This document shows positions 18,663 to 26,310 of a DNA stretch of 42,726 nt, in pieces. Origin of the DNA: Opitutia bacterium (GTDB taxonomy: Bacteria; Verrucomicrobiota; Verrucomicrobiia; Opitutales; Seribacteraceae); contig PAZC01000004.1 of NCBI GenBank assembly GCA_002716045.1, positions 25,280-68,005 of the forward strand. Direction: 5' to 3'. The notes under the pieces were generated by a model. It worked only from the letters and a program-made list of their open reading frames with translations, searched no databases and was not told where the DNA came from. Each line of letters opens with the position of its first letter. Position 1 is the stretch's first letter. The position numbers were made by a program, and so were the translations under genes.

Positions 18663-20531
18663 CTAGTTTGGCCAGAATCCAGCCCAATGAGATATGAGTG
18701 TTACGCTTATGCCGAAATACAATATATTGAGCGGTAGACCAATTACCACGAAATCTCGAAACTTGTAACCACCCACACTATATACGTAAGTGTTTGTTTG
18801 ATAGCCAATCGGAGTCGTAAAACTAGCCGAAGCGGCGATGCAGGTGGCGATTAGAAAAGGGCGAGGGTCACCAATGAATGGAAGCTCGGTTGCCATTTCA
18901 ATGGAGATAGGCGCCATTAAGGCAATTGTTGCCGTATTGGATAAAGTTTCCGTAAGGATTGCGGTAGCTAGATAAATGGCAGCCAAAAGCAGAATCGGTT
19001 GCAGTTCCGCGGGTGCGAAAGATAGCATGCTATCGGCCAAACCGTGAGCAATGAGATCGGATGCTCCCGATTCTTTCATGGCAAGACCCAGTGCAAGCAT
19101 GCCATAGATTAGAACGAGTATGCTCCACTCGATAGCTTGATATCCTTCTTTTGGCTTTATGCAATTGGTCAGAAACAGGATAGCTACTCCTATTACTGCA
19201 GAAGCAACGATTGGCATTGGCGTCAAGGTAGCCAATGCGACGATGCCAACAATGACGCTAAGGACTATCGGAGCTTTCCGGCGCATGTCCTCAACTGGCA
19301 CGGGGGAACGATCCAATAAAATAAGGTCTTCGCTTTTGCGAAGGTTTTCTATGGCTGATTCGGAACCAAGCAGGAGGAGAGTGTCAGTCTGATGTAGACG
19401 AATATTTTCAAGTTCACTTGTTACGTTGCGGCCTTTACGATGAATTGCCATTACGGTGACGTTGTAACGTTTGCGAAAATTAATCTCTCGCAGGCTGAGT
19501 GTAGCTAAAGGAGATGCGGGGCCAATCACCCCTTCCACCATGACTCCTGCGGCACTGGATACTTGTTCTAACCCAAATTCGCTCTCTCCAACGATATCTA
19601 GGCCTTCCACATTGCGGGCTGATGCGATGGTGGATGGTCGGCACGAAAGTATTATTCGATCACCGGCTCGCAAGGCGGTTTGATCCTTTGGCCCCGTCAG
19701 AGTGCTTCCTTTGCGTACTATTTCGAGAATTCGAAGCCCCTTTAGTTTTTTCAAACCTGATTCAGAAGCTGTCTTGCCGAGCAAGGGGGAGTTGCGACGA
19801 ACGATGGCTTCGGTTATAAAGTCCTTTTGCTCGATGTCAGATAGAATTGTAGTCAAGGCTTCACGATTGGGCAATAGGCGGCGACCGAAGATCATTAGGT
19901 AAATTGTTCCCACCGCCATTAAAGGAAGCCCGAATTTGGCCAATTCAAACATGCCAAGAGGCTGTATGGGCTCGCCGTTTTCATCCAAAAGGCCACTGGC
20001 CTCTAAAACACCGCTGGCCAAAATGTTGGTACTTGTGCCTACTAGCGTGCAACATCCCCCAAAGATAGATGCATACGACATTGGAATCAGGAGTTTGGAG
20101 GATGGTATGCCCATCTTCTTGGACAGGGCTAGCACAACCGGCAGAAAGACCACCACCACAGGCGTGTTGTTCACAAAGGCTGAAATGAAGGCGACCGATA
20201 ATATCAGAAATAACATGAAGCTTGGGTAAGGCAACTTGCCTAGTCGACCTAGGAAGGTAGAGATTCCTTCAATCACATGGCATTTGCTAAGGGCAGCGCT
20301 GACCACGAACATGGCCGCAATAGTTACAGGCGCGGGGTTAGCGAAGACACCTAAGATTTCTTCAATCGTAGGCAGAGCTACTTCGATCGCGAGATTGTGG
20401 GCTATGACGGAGGTTGCCACAACGACCGCAAATACCGTGATCGCAGTGACATCCGTACTCAGTTTCTCTTTTATGAAACTGAAAAGAGCCCATGCCAAAA
20501 CGGTAAAAGCGAATACTATTTCCCAAGTCAT
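18663..20531 (-). CDS. SLC13/DASS-type permease with two TrkA-C (RCK_C) domains
   Basis: A 622-residue inner-membrane transporter. The first half has several hydrophobic spans and the family block VNNTPVVVVFLPVV, with SYASIFGGCCTLVGTSTNIL at about residue 152. Two cytoplasmic TrkA-C modules follow in the middle (LRILEIVRKGSTL...LRAGDRIILSC, then YNVTVMAIHRKGRNV...DTLLLLG). A second membrane half ends with TEtLSNTATIALMAPI and FTTPIGYQTNTYVYSVGGY. This arrangement is typical of sodium-coupled carriers of sulfate or dicarboxylates; the substrate cannot be told. The MIF-like gene lies 60 nt upstream on the same strand and may share its message. Confidence 0.88.
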   Translation of the reverse strand: MTWEIVFAFTVLAWALFSFIKEKLSTDVTAITVFAVVVATSVIAHNLAIEVALPTIEEILGVFANPAPVTIAAMFVVSAALSKCHVIEGISTFLGRLGKLPYPSFMLFLILSVAFISAFVNNTPVVVVFLPVVLALSKKMGIPSSKLLIPMSYASIFGGCCTLVGTSTNILASGVLEASGLLDENGEPIQPLGMFELAKFGLPLMAVGTIYLMIFGRRLLPNREALTTILSDIEQKDFITEAIVRRNSPLLGKTASESGLKKLKGLRILEIVRKGSTLTGPKDQTALRAGDRIILSCRPSTIASARNVEGLDIVGESEFGLEQVSSAAGVMVEGVIGPASPLATLSLREINFRKRYNVTVMAIHRKGRNVTSELENIRLHQTDTLLLLGSESAIENLRKSEDLILLDRSPVPVEDMRRKAPIVLSVIVGIVALATLTPMPIVASAVIGVAILFLTNCIKPKEGYQAIEWSILVLIYGMLALGLAMKESGASDLIAHGLADSMLSFAPAELQPILLLAAIYLATAILTETLSNTATIALMAPISIEMATELPFIGDPRPFLIATCIAASASFTTPIGYQTNTYVYSVGGYKFRDFVVIGLPLNILYFGISVTLISHWAGFWPN

Positions 20532-20591
20532 TTATAATCTCTGTTCCGTTGATGGAAAATGAATAGAAAGCACAGCCAGGGGAATTGGTGT

Positions 20592-20945
20592 TCAGGTAGC
20601 TTGAAAAGTTTTCCCATTCCACCCCCAGTTTTGCCGCTCGATATCAGTGAAGCTTAGATATATGCGGTTTTCGGCAATATCCAATCTTTCTGACAAAAAA
20701 GAGCAAATCCGAGCCGCAAGGGCATTTGTTTCATCAATCGGCAAGTTAATGGAACGCAGTTCTCCGAATGCGGCGGGTTCGACCGTTCCTGCAAACAAGA
20801 GTGTTTGATCCACTTGAAAATTAACCATGACGAAATCTTCGGATTTTCGGAGAAGAGAAGAGCAGACGCGTGAAAGCTCAGAGGCAATTACAGCGGTTTC
20901 CTCTTTGCTTGGTTTCTGGTTGGTGCGGACCTCGAACAAAGGCAT
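20592..20945 (-). CDS. MIF-like protein (tautomerase superfamily)
   Basis: A 117-residue homologue of macrophage migration inhibitory factor. The start at 20945 gives MPLFEVRTN, which places the catalytic proline directly after Met as the family requires; the open frame extends 38 codons further upstream, but that would bury the proline. Family landmarks follow in order: a lysine in LRKSEDF matching K32, VDQTLLFAG, SINLPI matching the I64 region, ENRIYLSF matching RVYINY, and GWNGKTF near the end. The cysteine pair of the mammalian CxxC motif is absent. It is divergent from hemB, with a 153-nt spacer. The natural substrate of bacterial MIF homologues is unknown. Confidence 0.85.
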   Translation of the reverse strand: MPLFEVRTNQKPSKEETAVIASELSRVCSSLLRKSEDFVMVNFQVDQTLLFAGTVEPAAFGELRSINLPIDETNALAARICSFLSERLDIAENRIYLSFTDIERQNWGWNGKTFQAT

Positions 20946-21098
20946 GGCTATGCCTGCTTGTAAAATTGATTTAAAACATTTCAACGTACGCGGTTCGATT
21001 TGAAAAGCCCAAAGCCCAAACCTCTTTTCATTGAAAGGAGGATTGCCATTTGTGGCCATTGAGCTAAGTTTTGCGGTCCAATTCTCGCTGTTACCGTT

Positions 21099-22103
21099 AT
21101 GTCGAAGGGATTGTTAAATGATCTAAGAATCAGGCCTCGTCGCTTACGACGTTCTGAAGGTTTGCGGCAATTGACAGAGGAAACAGTTCTCCGGCGGGCG
21201 GATTTGATACAACCTGTTTTTGTAAAAGAAGAAGGGGAGCCGGAGGGTGTTGAGTCGATGCCCGAAATTAATCTTTTGGCAATTCCTGACTTATTGGAAG
21301 AAGGGCATCGCTTACTCGATCTCGGAATCCGTGGGATGGCTCTTTTCCCAAATATTTCACCAAACAAGAAGGATTCACAAGGAAGTGAGGCACTAAGGGA
21401 AGACACTTTGGTTTTGCGCGCTGCTAGAGAATTACGAGAAGCATTGCCTGAAATGCTTTTGATCAGTGACTTGGCACTCGATCCCTATACAGACCATGGG
21501 CATGATGGACTGTTGGCTGAAAATGGTTCGGTGGCCAATGATCCTACTGTTGAGGTTCTTGTTGAAATGGCAGTTCTGGCGTCCCGTGCCGGCATCGACG
21601 TGGTCGCACCATCTGATATGATGGATGGGCGTGTGGGTGCTATCCGCCAAAGACTTGACGAAGAAGGTGAGCAAGAAACGGCGATCATGGCATATTCAGC
21701 CAAGTTTGCATCAGCTTATTACGGACCTTTTCGTGATGCTGTTGGCAGTGCTCGTAAAGATGAATCTCCCATAGACAAACGTTCATATCAACTCGCTCCC
21801 TCTAACTCTCGAGACGCCCTTAGAGAATTATTGCTTGATGAAGTGGAAGGAGCGGATTTTCTCATGATCAAACCAGCTGGACCTTACCTGGACATAGTTC
21901 GCATGGCACGAGAGCGCACCAATTTACCTATTGCTGCTTATCAGGTTTCGGGTGAATATGCACAACTGCATGCGGCGGCAAAAAATGGTTGGCTTGACTT
22001 GAACTCGTGCATCATGGAATCGGTTTTGGGAATCAAGCGAGCGGGAGCTGACATTATTTTGACTTATTTTGCAAAACGAGCCGCTGCCTTGCTCAAAAGC
22101 TAG
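21099..22103 (+). CDS. hemB: Delta-aminolevulinic acid dehydratase (porphobilinogen synthase)
   Basis: A 334-residue HemB, which joins two 5-aminolevulinate molecules into porphobilinogen in haem synthesis. The two active-site lysines are K202 (MAYSAKFASAYYGPFRDA) and K258 (FLMIKPAGPYLD). The metal loop reads DLALDPYTDHGHDG with aspartates instead of the cysteines of the zinc type, so this is a magnesium- or potassium-dependent form. The stop TAG is interlocked with the stop of the convergent unknown gene (CTAG at 22100-22103). Confidence 0.96.
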   Translation: MSKGLLNDLRIRPRRLRRSEGLRQLTEETVLRRADLIQPVFVKEEGEPEGVESMPEINLLAIPDLLEEGHRLLDLGIRGMALFPNISPNKKDSQGSEALREDTLVLRAARELREALPEMLLISDLALDPYTDHGHDGLLAENGSVANDPTVEVLVEMAVLASRAGIDVVAPSDMMDGRVGAIRQRLDEEGEQETAIMAYSAKFASAYYGPFRDAVGSARKDESPIDKRSYQLAPSNSRDALRELLLDEVEGADFLMIKPAGPYLDIVRMARERTNLPIAAYQVSGEYAQLHAAAKNGWLDLNSCIMESVLGIKRAGADIILTYFAKRAAALLKS

Positions 22104-22825
22104 GAACCTTCTTTACCCTTCTTGCCTTCTTCCCCTTCTTCTCCTTCTTCCCCTTCCTCATCCCATCGCAGTTTTTCTTTTTTCACCAAGATAGCCTCTT
22201 CTTCAGGAGCTTCTTCCACAGTTTCCAGTTCTGGATATTCCTCTTCTTCCTTGGATGCTTTTTCATCTTCGTCCAAGTCAGCTTCGAGCTTGAAGCCATC
22301 GGGAACGAATTCGAGAATGGAGGTGATCTGGTCGTGAAAATGGAAATGCCGACCCTCAATGAAGGCAGCCCCTTCTTTTTCGCGCAAGATTTCTTCCATG
22401 TCGTCTACGGTGTAAGGTTCGGAAAATTCGATTAGTTCGTTGAGCATTTGAACACGCAAATGCGTGGCATGGTGGATGAAGTCGGCGAAAGGACCCTTTT
22501 GCTCATCTTGAATATCGGGGAGGGCAAACAGAAGATCCTCTGCCTTGAGTAGAGAATCGCGCACTCTCCCAAGTCGAACGCTGCCATCCTTTAATTCGTC
22601 TGCGATCTCGAAAGTGAAGAAAGCATCGTCCACTACCTCCGAATCAAGACCGTAGTCCGTGAATGAATCCAATGATTCATGTATTTGCAAAAACTGGTTG
22701 GGATCTATGATGCTCAATCCTTCCACGTCCCAGTTGAGGTCATCGCTGATTTCCTTGACCCACCAATTGTTATCTTCTGTCAGGTGCACCACACACCACT
22801 CCAATCTTCCACTTGTTTTTTCCAT
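22100..22825 (-). CDS. Acidic unknown protein
   Basis: This 241-residue protein is not recognised. The body (residues 1-170) is mixed alpha/beta in character with tryptophans near the start (CVVHLTEDNNWWVKEI), and includes GRHFHFHDQITSILEFVPDG at about 157-176. The last 60 residues are almost all Glu, Lys and Gly, with a short repeat of EEG units. The DNA of this tail is a simple CTTCTTCCC-like repeat, so repeat-length changes are likely. A promoter-like pair lies close to the start codon. The protein is probably cytoplasmic, since no signal peptide or span is seen. Confidence 0.7.
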   Translation of the reverse strand: MEKTSGRLEWCVVHLTEDNNWWVKEISDDLNWDVEGLSIIDPNQFLQIHESLDSFTDYGLDSEVVDDAFFTFEIADELKDGSVRLGRVRDSLLKAEDLLFALPDIQDEQKGPFADFIHHATHLRVQMLNELIEFSEPYTVDDMEEILREKEGAAFIEGRHFHFHDQITSILEFVPDGFKLEADLDEDEKASKEEEEYPELETVEEAPEEEAILVKKEKLRWDEEGEEGEEGEEGKKGKEGS

Positions 22826-22836
22826 GTTGTTGTCTG

Positions 22837-22866
22837 CTGATAAGGACGGTTTTTTTGTAGAGTCAA
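22837..22866 (-). promoter_or_regulatory. Candidate promoter of the acidic unknown gene
   Basis: On the minus strand TTGACT (22861-22866) and TATCAG (22837-22842) are 18 nt apart. The start site would fall about 5 nt before the ATG, giving an almost leaderless message, which fits the lack of an SD sequence. Confidence 0.4.
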
Positions 22867-22921
22867 CGTTTCTGTAACATGAATTTGCGATTTTTTTTAA
22901 AAACCCGCTGTTCTATCGGCA

Positions 22922-22964
22922 TTGTAAAGATACTTTTTTCATTTCGAAAAGTGATTCTTTACAA
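22922..22964. promoter_or_regulatory. Long imperfect hairpin or operator upstream of pyrD
   Basis: A perfect 9-bp outer pair TTGTAAAGA and TCTTTACAA encloses a 6-bp inner pair ACTTTT and AAAAGT with a 9-nt loop. It lies in the divergent spacer about 55 nt before the pyrD start. It has no T run, so it is more likely a protein-binding site or an RNA leader element than a terminator. Confidence 0.5.
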
Positions 22965-23018
22965 AGTGGAGGAGGGTAGGGTAATAGCAAAATTTGTTAA
23001 AAATTTAAGTGATACTAG

Positions 23019-24077
23019 ATGTTTTACGAAAAATGTTTAAAGCCAGGCTTGTTTCTGCTCGATCCTGAAAGAGCTCATAATTGGGCGACGTTCGGACTCA
23101 AGGCATTAAGTCGCATGGGTCCTGTGGTTCAAATCTTGCGGCGCTGTAATCAGGTGAGGCAAGAAAAACCCATACATTTGTTTGGCTTGGAGTTCCCCAA
23201 TGCTGTGGGTTTGGCCGCGGGAATGGATAAAAACGCGGAATTCCCCAAAGCTGCCGCCGCACTGGGCTTTGGCCATGTCGAAGTTGGTGCGGTTACTCCT
23301 CTTCGACAAACAGGAAACCCTATGCCCAGACTTTTTCGCTATCCTGATTCAGGTGCATTGGTCAATCGCATGGGCTTCAATAATGATGGGGCTGATGCAA
23401 TTGCGGAACGCTTAGCTCGCTGGTACCCCGTTGGATCGCGTTCTGCTCCGCTAGGGATTAATTTGGGCAAAGGGCGTTCCACGGAATTGGATCATGCGGC
23501 GAGTGATTACTTAACGGTTTTTAAAGTTTTGGCTGATCAAGCGGATTATTTCTCCATCAATGTTAGCAGCCCAAACACACCGGGTCTTCGCCGCCTGCAG
23601 GACACGGATTTCCTGCGTCCTTTGCTTCAGGAACTGCAAAAGGAAAACAAGGAACGGGCAAATTTGATGGGCTCTGCAAAAGCTCCGATTCTGGTGAAGC
23701 TTTCACCAGATATTAGCTATCGTCAGCTGGACCAGGCATTGGAGATTATTTTAGAAACGGAATGTGCCGGAGTAATTGCCACCAACACATCTTCAAGCCG
23801 AAGTTTTTCGGGAACCGAGAAATACGAGAGCGGAGGAATCAGTGGTTTGCCAGTGCGTCTGCGTTCAACCCAATTCATTAATTACGTTTCCCGTTCAACC
23901 GAAGGCAAACTACCCATCATCGGGGTTGGTGGTGTCGATGATCCCGTGAGCGCTGGAGAGAAAATTGATGCAGGAGCCTCTTTGGTGCAAATTTACACGG
24001 GCATGGTTTACAAGGGGCCTTTTCTAGCGAAGCAAATAGCCAAGGCACTGAGAAATCGCTCCTCCTCTTGGTTCTGA
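23019..24077 (+). CDS. pyrD: Dihydroorotate dehydrogenase (quinone), class 2
   Basis: A 352-residue membrane-associated flavoenzyme that oxidises dihydroorotate to orotate and passes electrons to quinone. The N-terminal helix of class 2 enzymes is present (FLLDPERAHNWATFGLKAL). FMN- and substrate-binding blocks are GLAAGMDKNAE (64-74), EVGAVTPLRQTGNPMPRLFR, and INVSSPNTPGLR with the class 2 catalytic serine S184; IIGVGGVDDPVSAGEKIDAGASLVQIYTGMVYKGP lies near the end. It is separated from the other pyr genes by about 5 kb. It converges on the J-domain gene with a 10-nt gap. Confidence 0.96.
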   Translation: MFYEKCLKPGLFLLDPERAHNWATFGLKALSRMGPVVQILRRCNQVRQEKPIHLFGLEFPNAVGLAAGMDKNAEFPKAAAALGFGHVEVGAVTPLRQTGNPMPRLFRYPDSGALVNRMGFNNDGADAIAERLARWYPVGSRSAPLGINLGKGRSTELDHAASDYLTVFKVLADQADYFSINVSSPNTPGLRRLQDTDFLRPLLQELQKENKERANLMGSAKAPILVKLSPDISYRQLDQALEIILETECAGVIATNTSSSRSFSGTEKYESGGISGLPVRLRSTQFINYVSRSTEGKLPIIGVGGVDDPVSAGEKIDAGASLVQIYTGMVYKGPFLAKQIAKALRNRSSSWF

Positions 24078-24087
24078 AGCTTTTCAG

Positions 24088-24417
24088 CTAACTGATCTGA
24101 TGCTTTTCCTTCATGAAGGCGTATGCTTCCGTTAATTCGGCAGTGCGCCGTTCAGCTAACTTACGGATTTCCGGAGCCATGTTTTGCACTTTGTCTGGAT
24201 GGTATTCGGCAATCCTCTTTCGGTATGCTTTTTTGATTTGTTCGCTCGTTACCTTGCCCTGAATTCCCAAGACCTGACAAAAATGTTTTTCCCGTTGGGC
24301 GATTTCTCTTTCATCGGAAACCTTGGTTTGGTCACGACCGTTCAAGATTCGCATATAGCGTAGTCCGACCATTACCAAATAGCCCACACCACACAAAAAC
24401 ACTACAAACTTCACCAT
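24088..24417 (-). CDS. Membrane-anchored J-domain protein
   Basis: A 109-residue protein with one N-terminal transmembrane helix (about residues 3-20, KFVVFLCGVGYLVMVGL) and a C-terminal J domain (about 45-107) holding the HPD motif at 73-75 (YRKRIAEYHPDKV). It should stimulate a DnaK-type chaperone at the membrane, as DjlA-like or Tim14-like proteins do. The ATG at 24417 is chosen; an in-frame TTG lies five codons upstream. A specific partner is not shown by the context. Confidence 0.85.
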   Translation of the reverse strand: MVKFVVFLCGVGYLVMVGLRYMRILNGRDQTKVSDEREIAQREKHFCQVLGIQGKVTSEQIKKAYRKRIAEYHPDKVQNMAPEIRKLAERRTAELTEAYAFMKEKHQIS

Positions 24418-24486
24418 GACTCGAGAATCCAAGGTAGTGAATTTTCTTTAGTTATAAATGCCAAAATGTCTATTCCTCGAAATTGA

Positions 24487-24802
24487 CGTCTCAGGGAAAC
24501 GCCCAAAAGATTGTGGATAGAGGTAAATAAATTGGCCAAAGAGAAATACGGAAAAAATTATCCTTCAGCGGAAGCAAAAGACTGGGCAACCGAAACCTAT
24601 AAAAGCAGAGGAGGGTTTTGGCCCAAGCTGTTAGAAAACTAACAAAACAATTGCCGTCATGATCTTTTGGAAGGATATTACAATAAGGGAAAGATTTATT
24701 CTGAAGGACGAGCACCAAACCGGAAAGCGAGTCAGACATAAAACCTACGATCCGGGAACCAAATGGAAATTGCCCACTCGACTTTCAAAGTGGACGGGTT
24801 GA
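24487..24802 (+). pseudogene. Decayed partial copy of the MORN-like gene that follows
   Basis: The translation aligns with residues about 243-324 of the intact gene at 25067. In frame 1, LWIEVNKLAKEKYGKNYPS matches LWVEVNELVKVEFKGKHPS, and GGFWPKLLEN matches GGSFGPKLLEH. The next codon is TAA (24640-24642) where the intact gene has Tyr (TAT). After this stop the frame continues with NNCRHDLLEGYYNKGKIY against NNQRHGLFEAYDGRGNKIF. A frameshift near 24700 then leads to KDEHQTGKRVRHKTYDP against KDEYDLGKRIKHKPYDP. The N-terminal half is missing and there is no start codon. This is a paralogous remnant, not a working gene. Confidence 0.85.
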
Positions 24803-24855
24803 AGAAATTCTTGCTTAGATTTGTGGTGGGTACCATAGGTGCGCCTTGGGTGAGC

Positions 24856-24879
24856 AATGCAAGCTAGCATCCTTGCATT
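24856..24879. repeat. Inverted repeat, 8-bp arms
   Basis: AATGCAAG and CTTGCATT are perfect arms around an 8-nt loop, between the decayed copy and the intact MORN-like gene. There is no T run. Its function is unknown; it may be the end of a former transcription unit. Confidence 0.4.
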
Positions 24880-25029
24880 AATTGGCAGATAGAATCCTAT
24901 CATGTAATGATATTTTATGGCTTCAATGGGTGTTTTGTGAATCTTCCTTGAAAAGATGACGAAAATACATCATCTAAACCGTAACGCCTTTTTCCATAAA
25001 CGATCCACCGACAATTGAATAATGTCATC

Positions 25030-25043
25030 CAATTGATCAATTG
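25030..25043. promoter_or_regulatory. 14-bp perfect palindrome upstream of the MORN-like gene
   Basis: CAATTGATCAATTG is its own reverse complement and lies 23 nt before the start codon. It is a plausible binding site for a dimeric repressor, inferred from symmetry and position only. Confidence 0.35.
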
Positions 25044-25066
25044 CTGAAAGGCCTCACTCCATCTCC

Positions 25067-26047
25067 ATGAACAAGAAGCTATTGGTATTTTTAGCCATTG
25101 TGGTACTGGGGTTCCTCGCCTTTTTTCTTCGTTTCGGTGGAGTTCATGGCTTTGTCAGTAGTTGGCAAACTTTCAGTAATGGAAGTACTTGGATGCCGTT
25201 TAGCCCTTATGGCAATAGGGTAGAGAACGCAGCCAAGCTTGTTCGTAAAAATGCGACACATTTGATTTTTGAAGATCAAAGCCTGTTCTGGAAGGGGCAG
25301 GGAGCGAAAGTTTTGCCGAAGTTGAACGAGAAAGGACAACTAAAGAAATTTGTTATAACTGACGGCGGGTCTGGTTATGGCCCATTGGTGACGGCGAGCG
25401 TTTTAGGTGCAGGAGCTTCTCAATTTGATATCGGGGAGGTTACTGTCCGAAATGGACAAGTTACTGAAGTTTCGATTAACAAGACCGGTAAATGGTATTC
25501 TTCGCCGCGGATATTTTTTGAAGGAGAAGACTTGCCCTATTCTGGTGTGGCTGAAATCAAATATCGTAATGGGCAACTGATGGATAGCCGTCAGTATTTG
25601 GAAGGCGAACTTCACGGTAAGTGGTTTAAATGGAAATATAACGGGATTCCCTTGTTTGAAAAAGATTACCTCAGAGGTTTGAAACATGGAACGCACATGT
25701 ATTGGTATGGAGAGCCCATAGACCCTAAGGATTACAAGACTGCTGGGGGGGATGCCGGTGATGGCGGTACGGACAAGAAAACCTATGTTTCGCTCTGGGT
25801 TGAGGTCAATGAATTGGTCAAGGTTGAATTCAAGGGCAAGCATCCCTCGCAGGCTTCGAACAAATGGATAATTGATCAGTACAAGCTTAAGGGAGGATCA
25901 TTTGGACCTAAATTACTGGAGCACTATGAAAATAATCAGCGCCACGGGCTTTTCGAAGCTTACGATGGACGGGGAAACAAAATCTTTAAGGACGAGTATG
26001 ACTTGGGTAAGCGGATTAAGCACAAACCCTATGATCCGACTAACTGA
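25067..26047 (+). CDS. Membrane-anchored or exported MORN-like repeat protein
   Basis: A 326-residue protein with an N-terminal hydrophobic segment (residues 4-21) acting as signal or anchor. Residues about 95-160 hold a beta-rich unit with FVITDGGSGYGPLVTASVL and VTEVSINKTGKWYSSPRIFFEG, like the GSGYxxxPxV repeats of exported proteins. Residues 165-215 and 283-318 contain MORN-like units (GELHGKWFKWKYNGIPLFEKDY, HYENNQRHGLFEAYDGRGN). The function is unknown. A decayed paralogous C-terminus lies just upstream on the same strand, so the family is duplicating or decaying here. The start ATG has no SD sequence. It converges on tRNA-Leu. Confidence 0.8.
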   Translation: MNKKLLVFLAIVVLGFLAFFLRFGGVHGFVSSWQTFSNGSTWMPFSPYGNRVENAAKLVRKNATHLIFEDQSLFWKGQGAKVLPKLNEKGQLKKFVITDGGSGYGPLVTASVLGAGASQFDIGEVTVRNGQVTEVSINKTGKWYSSPRIFFEGEDLPYSGVAEIKYRNGQLMDSRQYLEGELHGKWFKWKYNGIPLFEKDYLRGLKHGTHMYWYGEPIDPKDYKTAGGDAGDGGTDKKTYVSLWVEVNELVKVEFKGKHPSQASNKWIIDQYKLKGGSFGPKLLEHYENNQRHGLFEAYDGRGNKIFKDEYDLGKRIKHKPYDPTN

Positions 26048-26075
26048 TCCCTGTAAAAAAACAACCTATCGAGGT

Positions 26076-26160
26076 TGGTGCTCAGGGGGGGACTCGAACC
26101 CCCACGCCTTGCGGCACTAGATCCTTAATCTAGCGCGTCTACCAATTCCGCCACCTGAGC
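26076..26160 (-). tRNA. tRNA-Leu (anticodon TAA)
   Basis: A class II tRNA with a long variable arm: acceptor GCTCAGG with CCTGAGC, anticodon stem CTAGA with TCTAG around TTAAGGA, giving TAA. The variable arm is about TGCCGCAAGGCGT, the T arm is GGGGGTTCGAGTCCCCC, the discriminator is A and the CCA end is encoded. Confidence 0.96.
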
Positions 26161-26181
26161 AGATCCGTTATGGGACTGGGT

Positions 26182-26210
26182 ATAATAAAACTAGTTTTCG
26201 TTATGTTGAA
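26182..26210 (-). promoter_or_regulatory. Candidate promoter of tRNA-Leu
   Basis: On the minus strand TTCAAC (26205-26210) and TATTAT (26182-26187) are separated by 17 nt. Transcription would start about 15 nt before the tRNA. The -10 box is good and the -35 is poor. Confidence 0.4.
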
Positions 26211-26310
26211 CACACAATGGATTGCCAGTAAAAAGAGGTTCCATTGACTATAATTTGATTGTTTTGAATATTGCATTACTCGTTCTTGAAAACAAGGGTA
26301 ACTACTACCA

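Noticed and set aside
24491-24739. Open frame of 82 codons on the minus strand
   Set aside because: It is the antisense of the decayed MORN-like copy and shows no protein-like pattern of its own.
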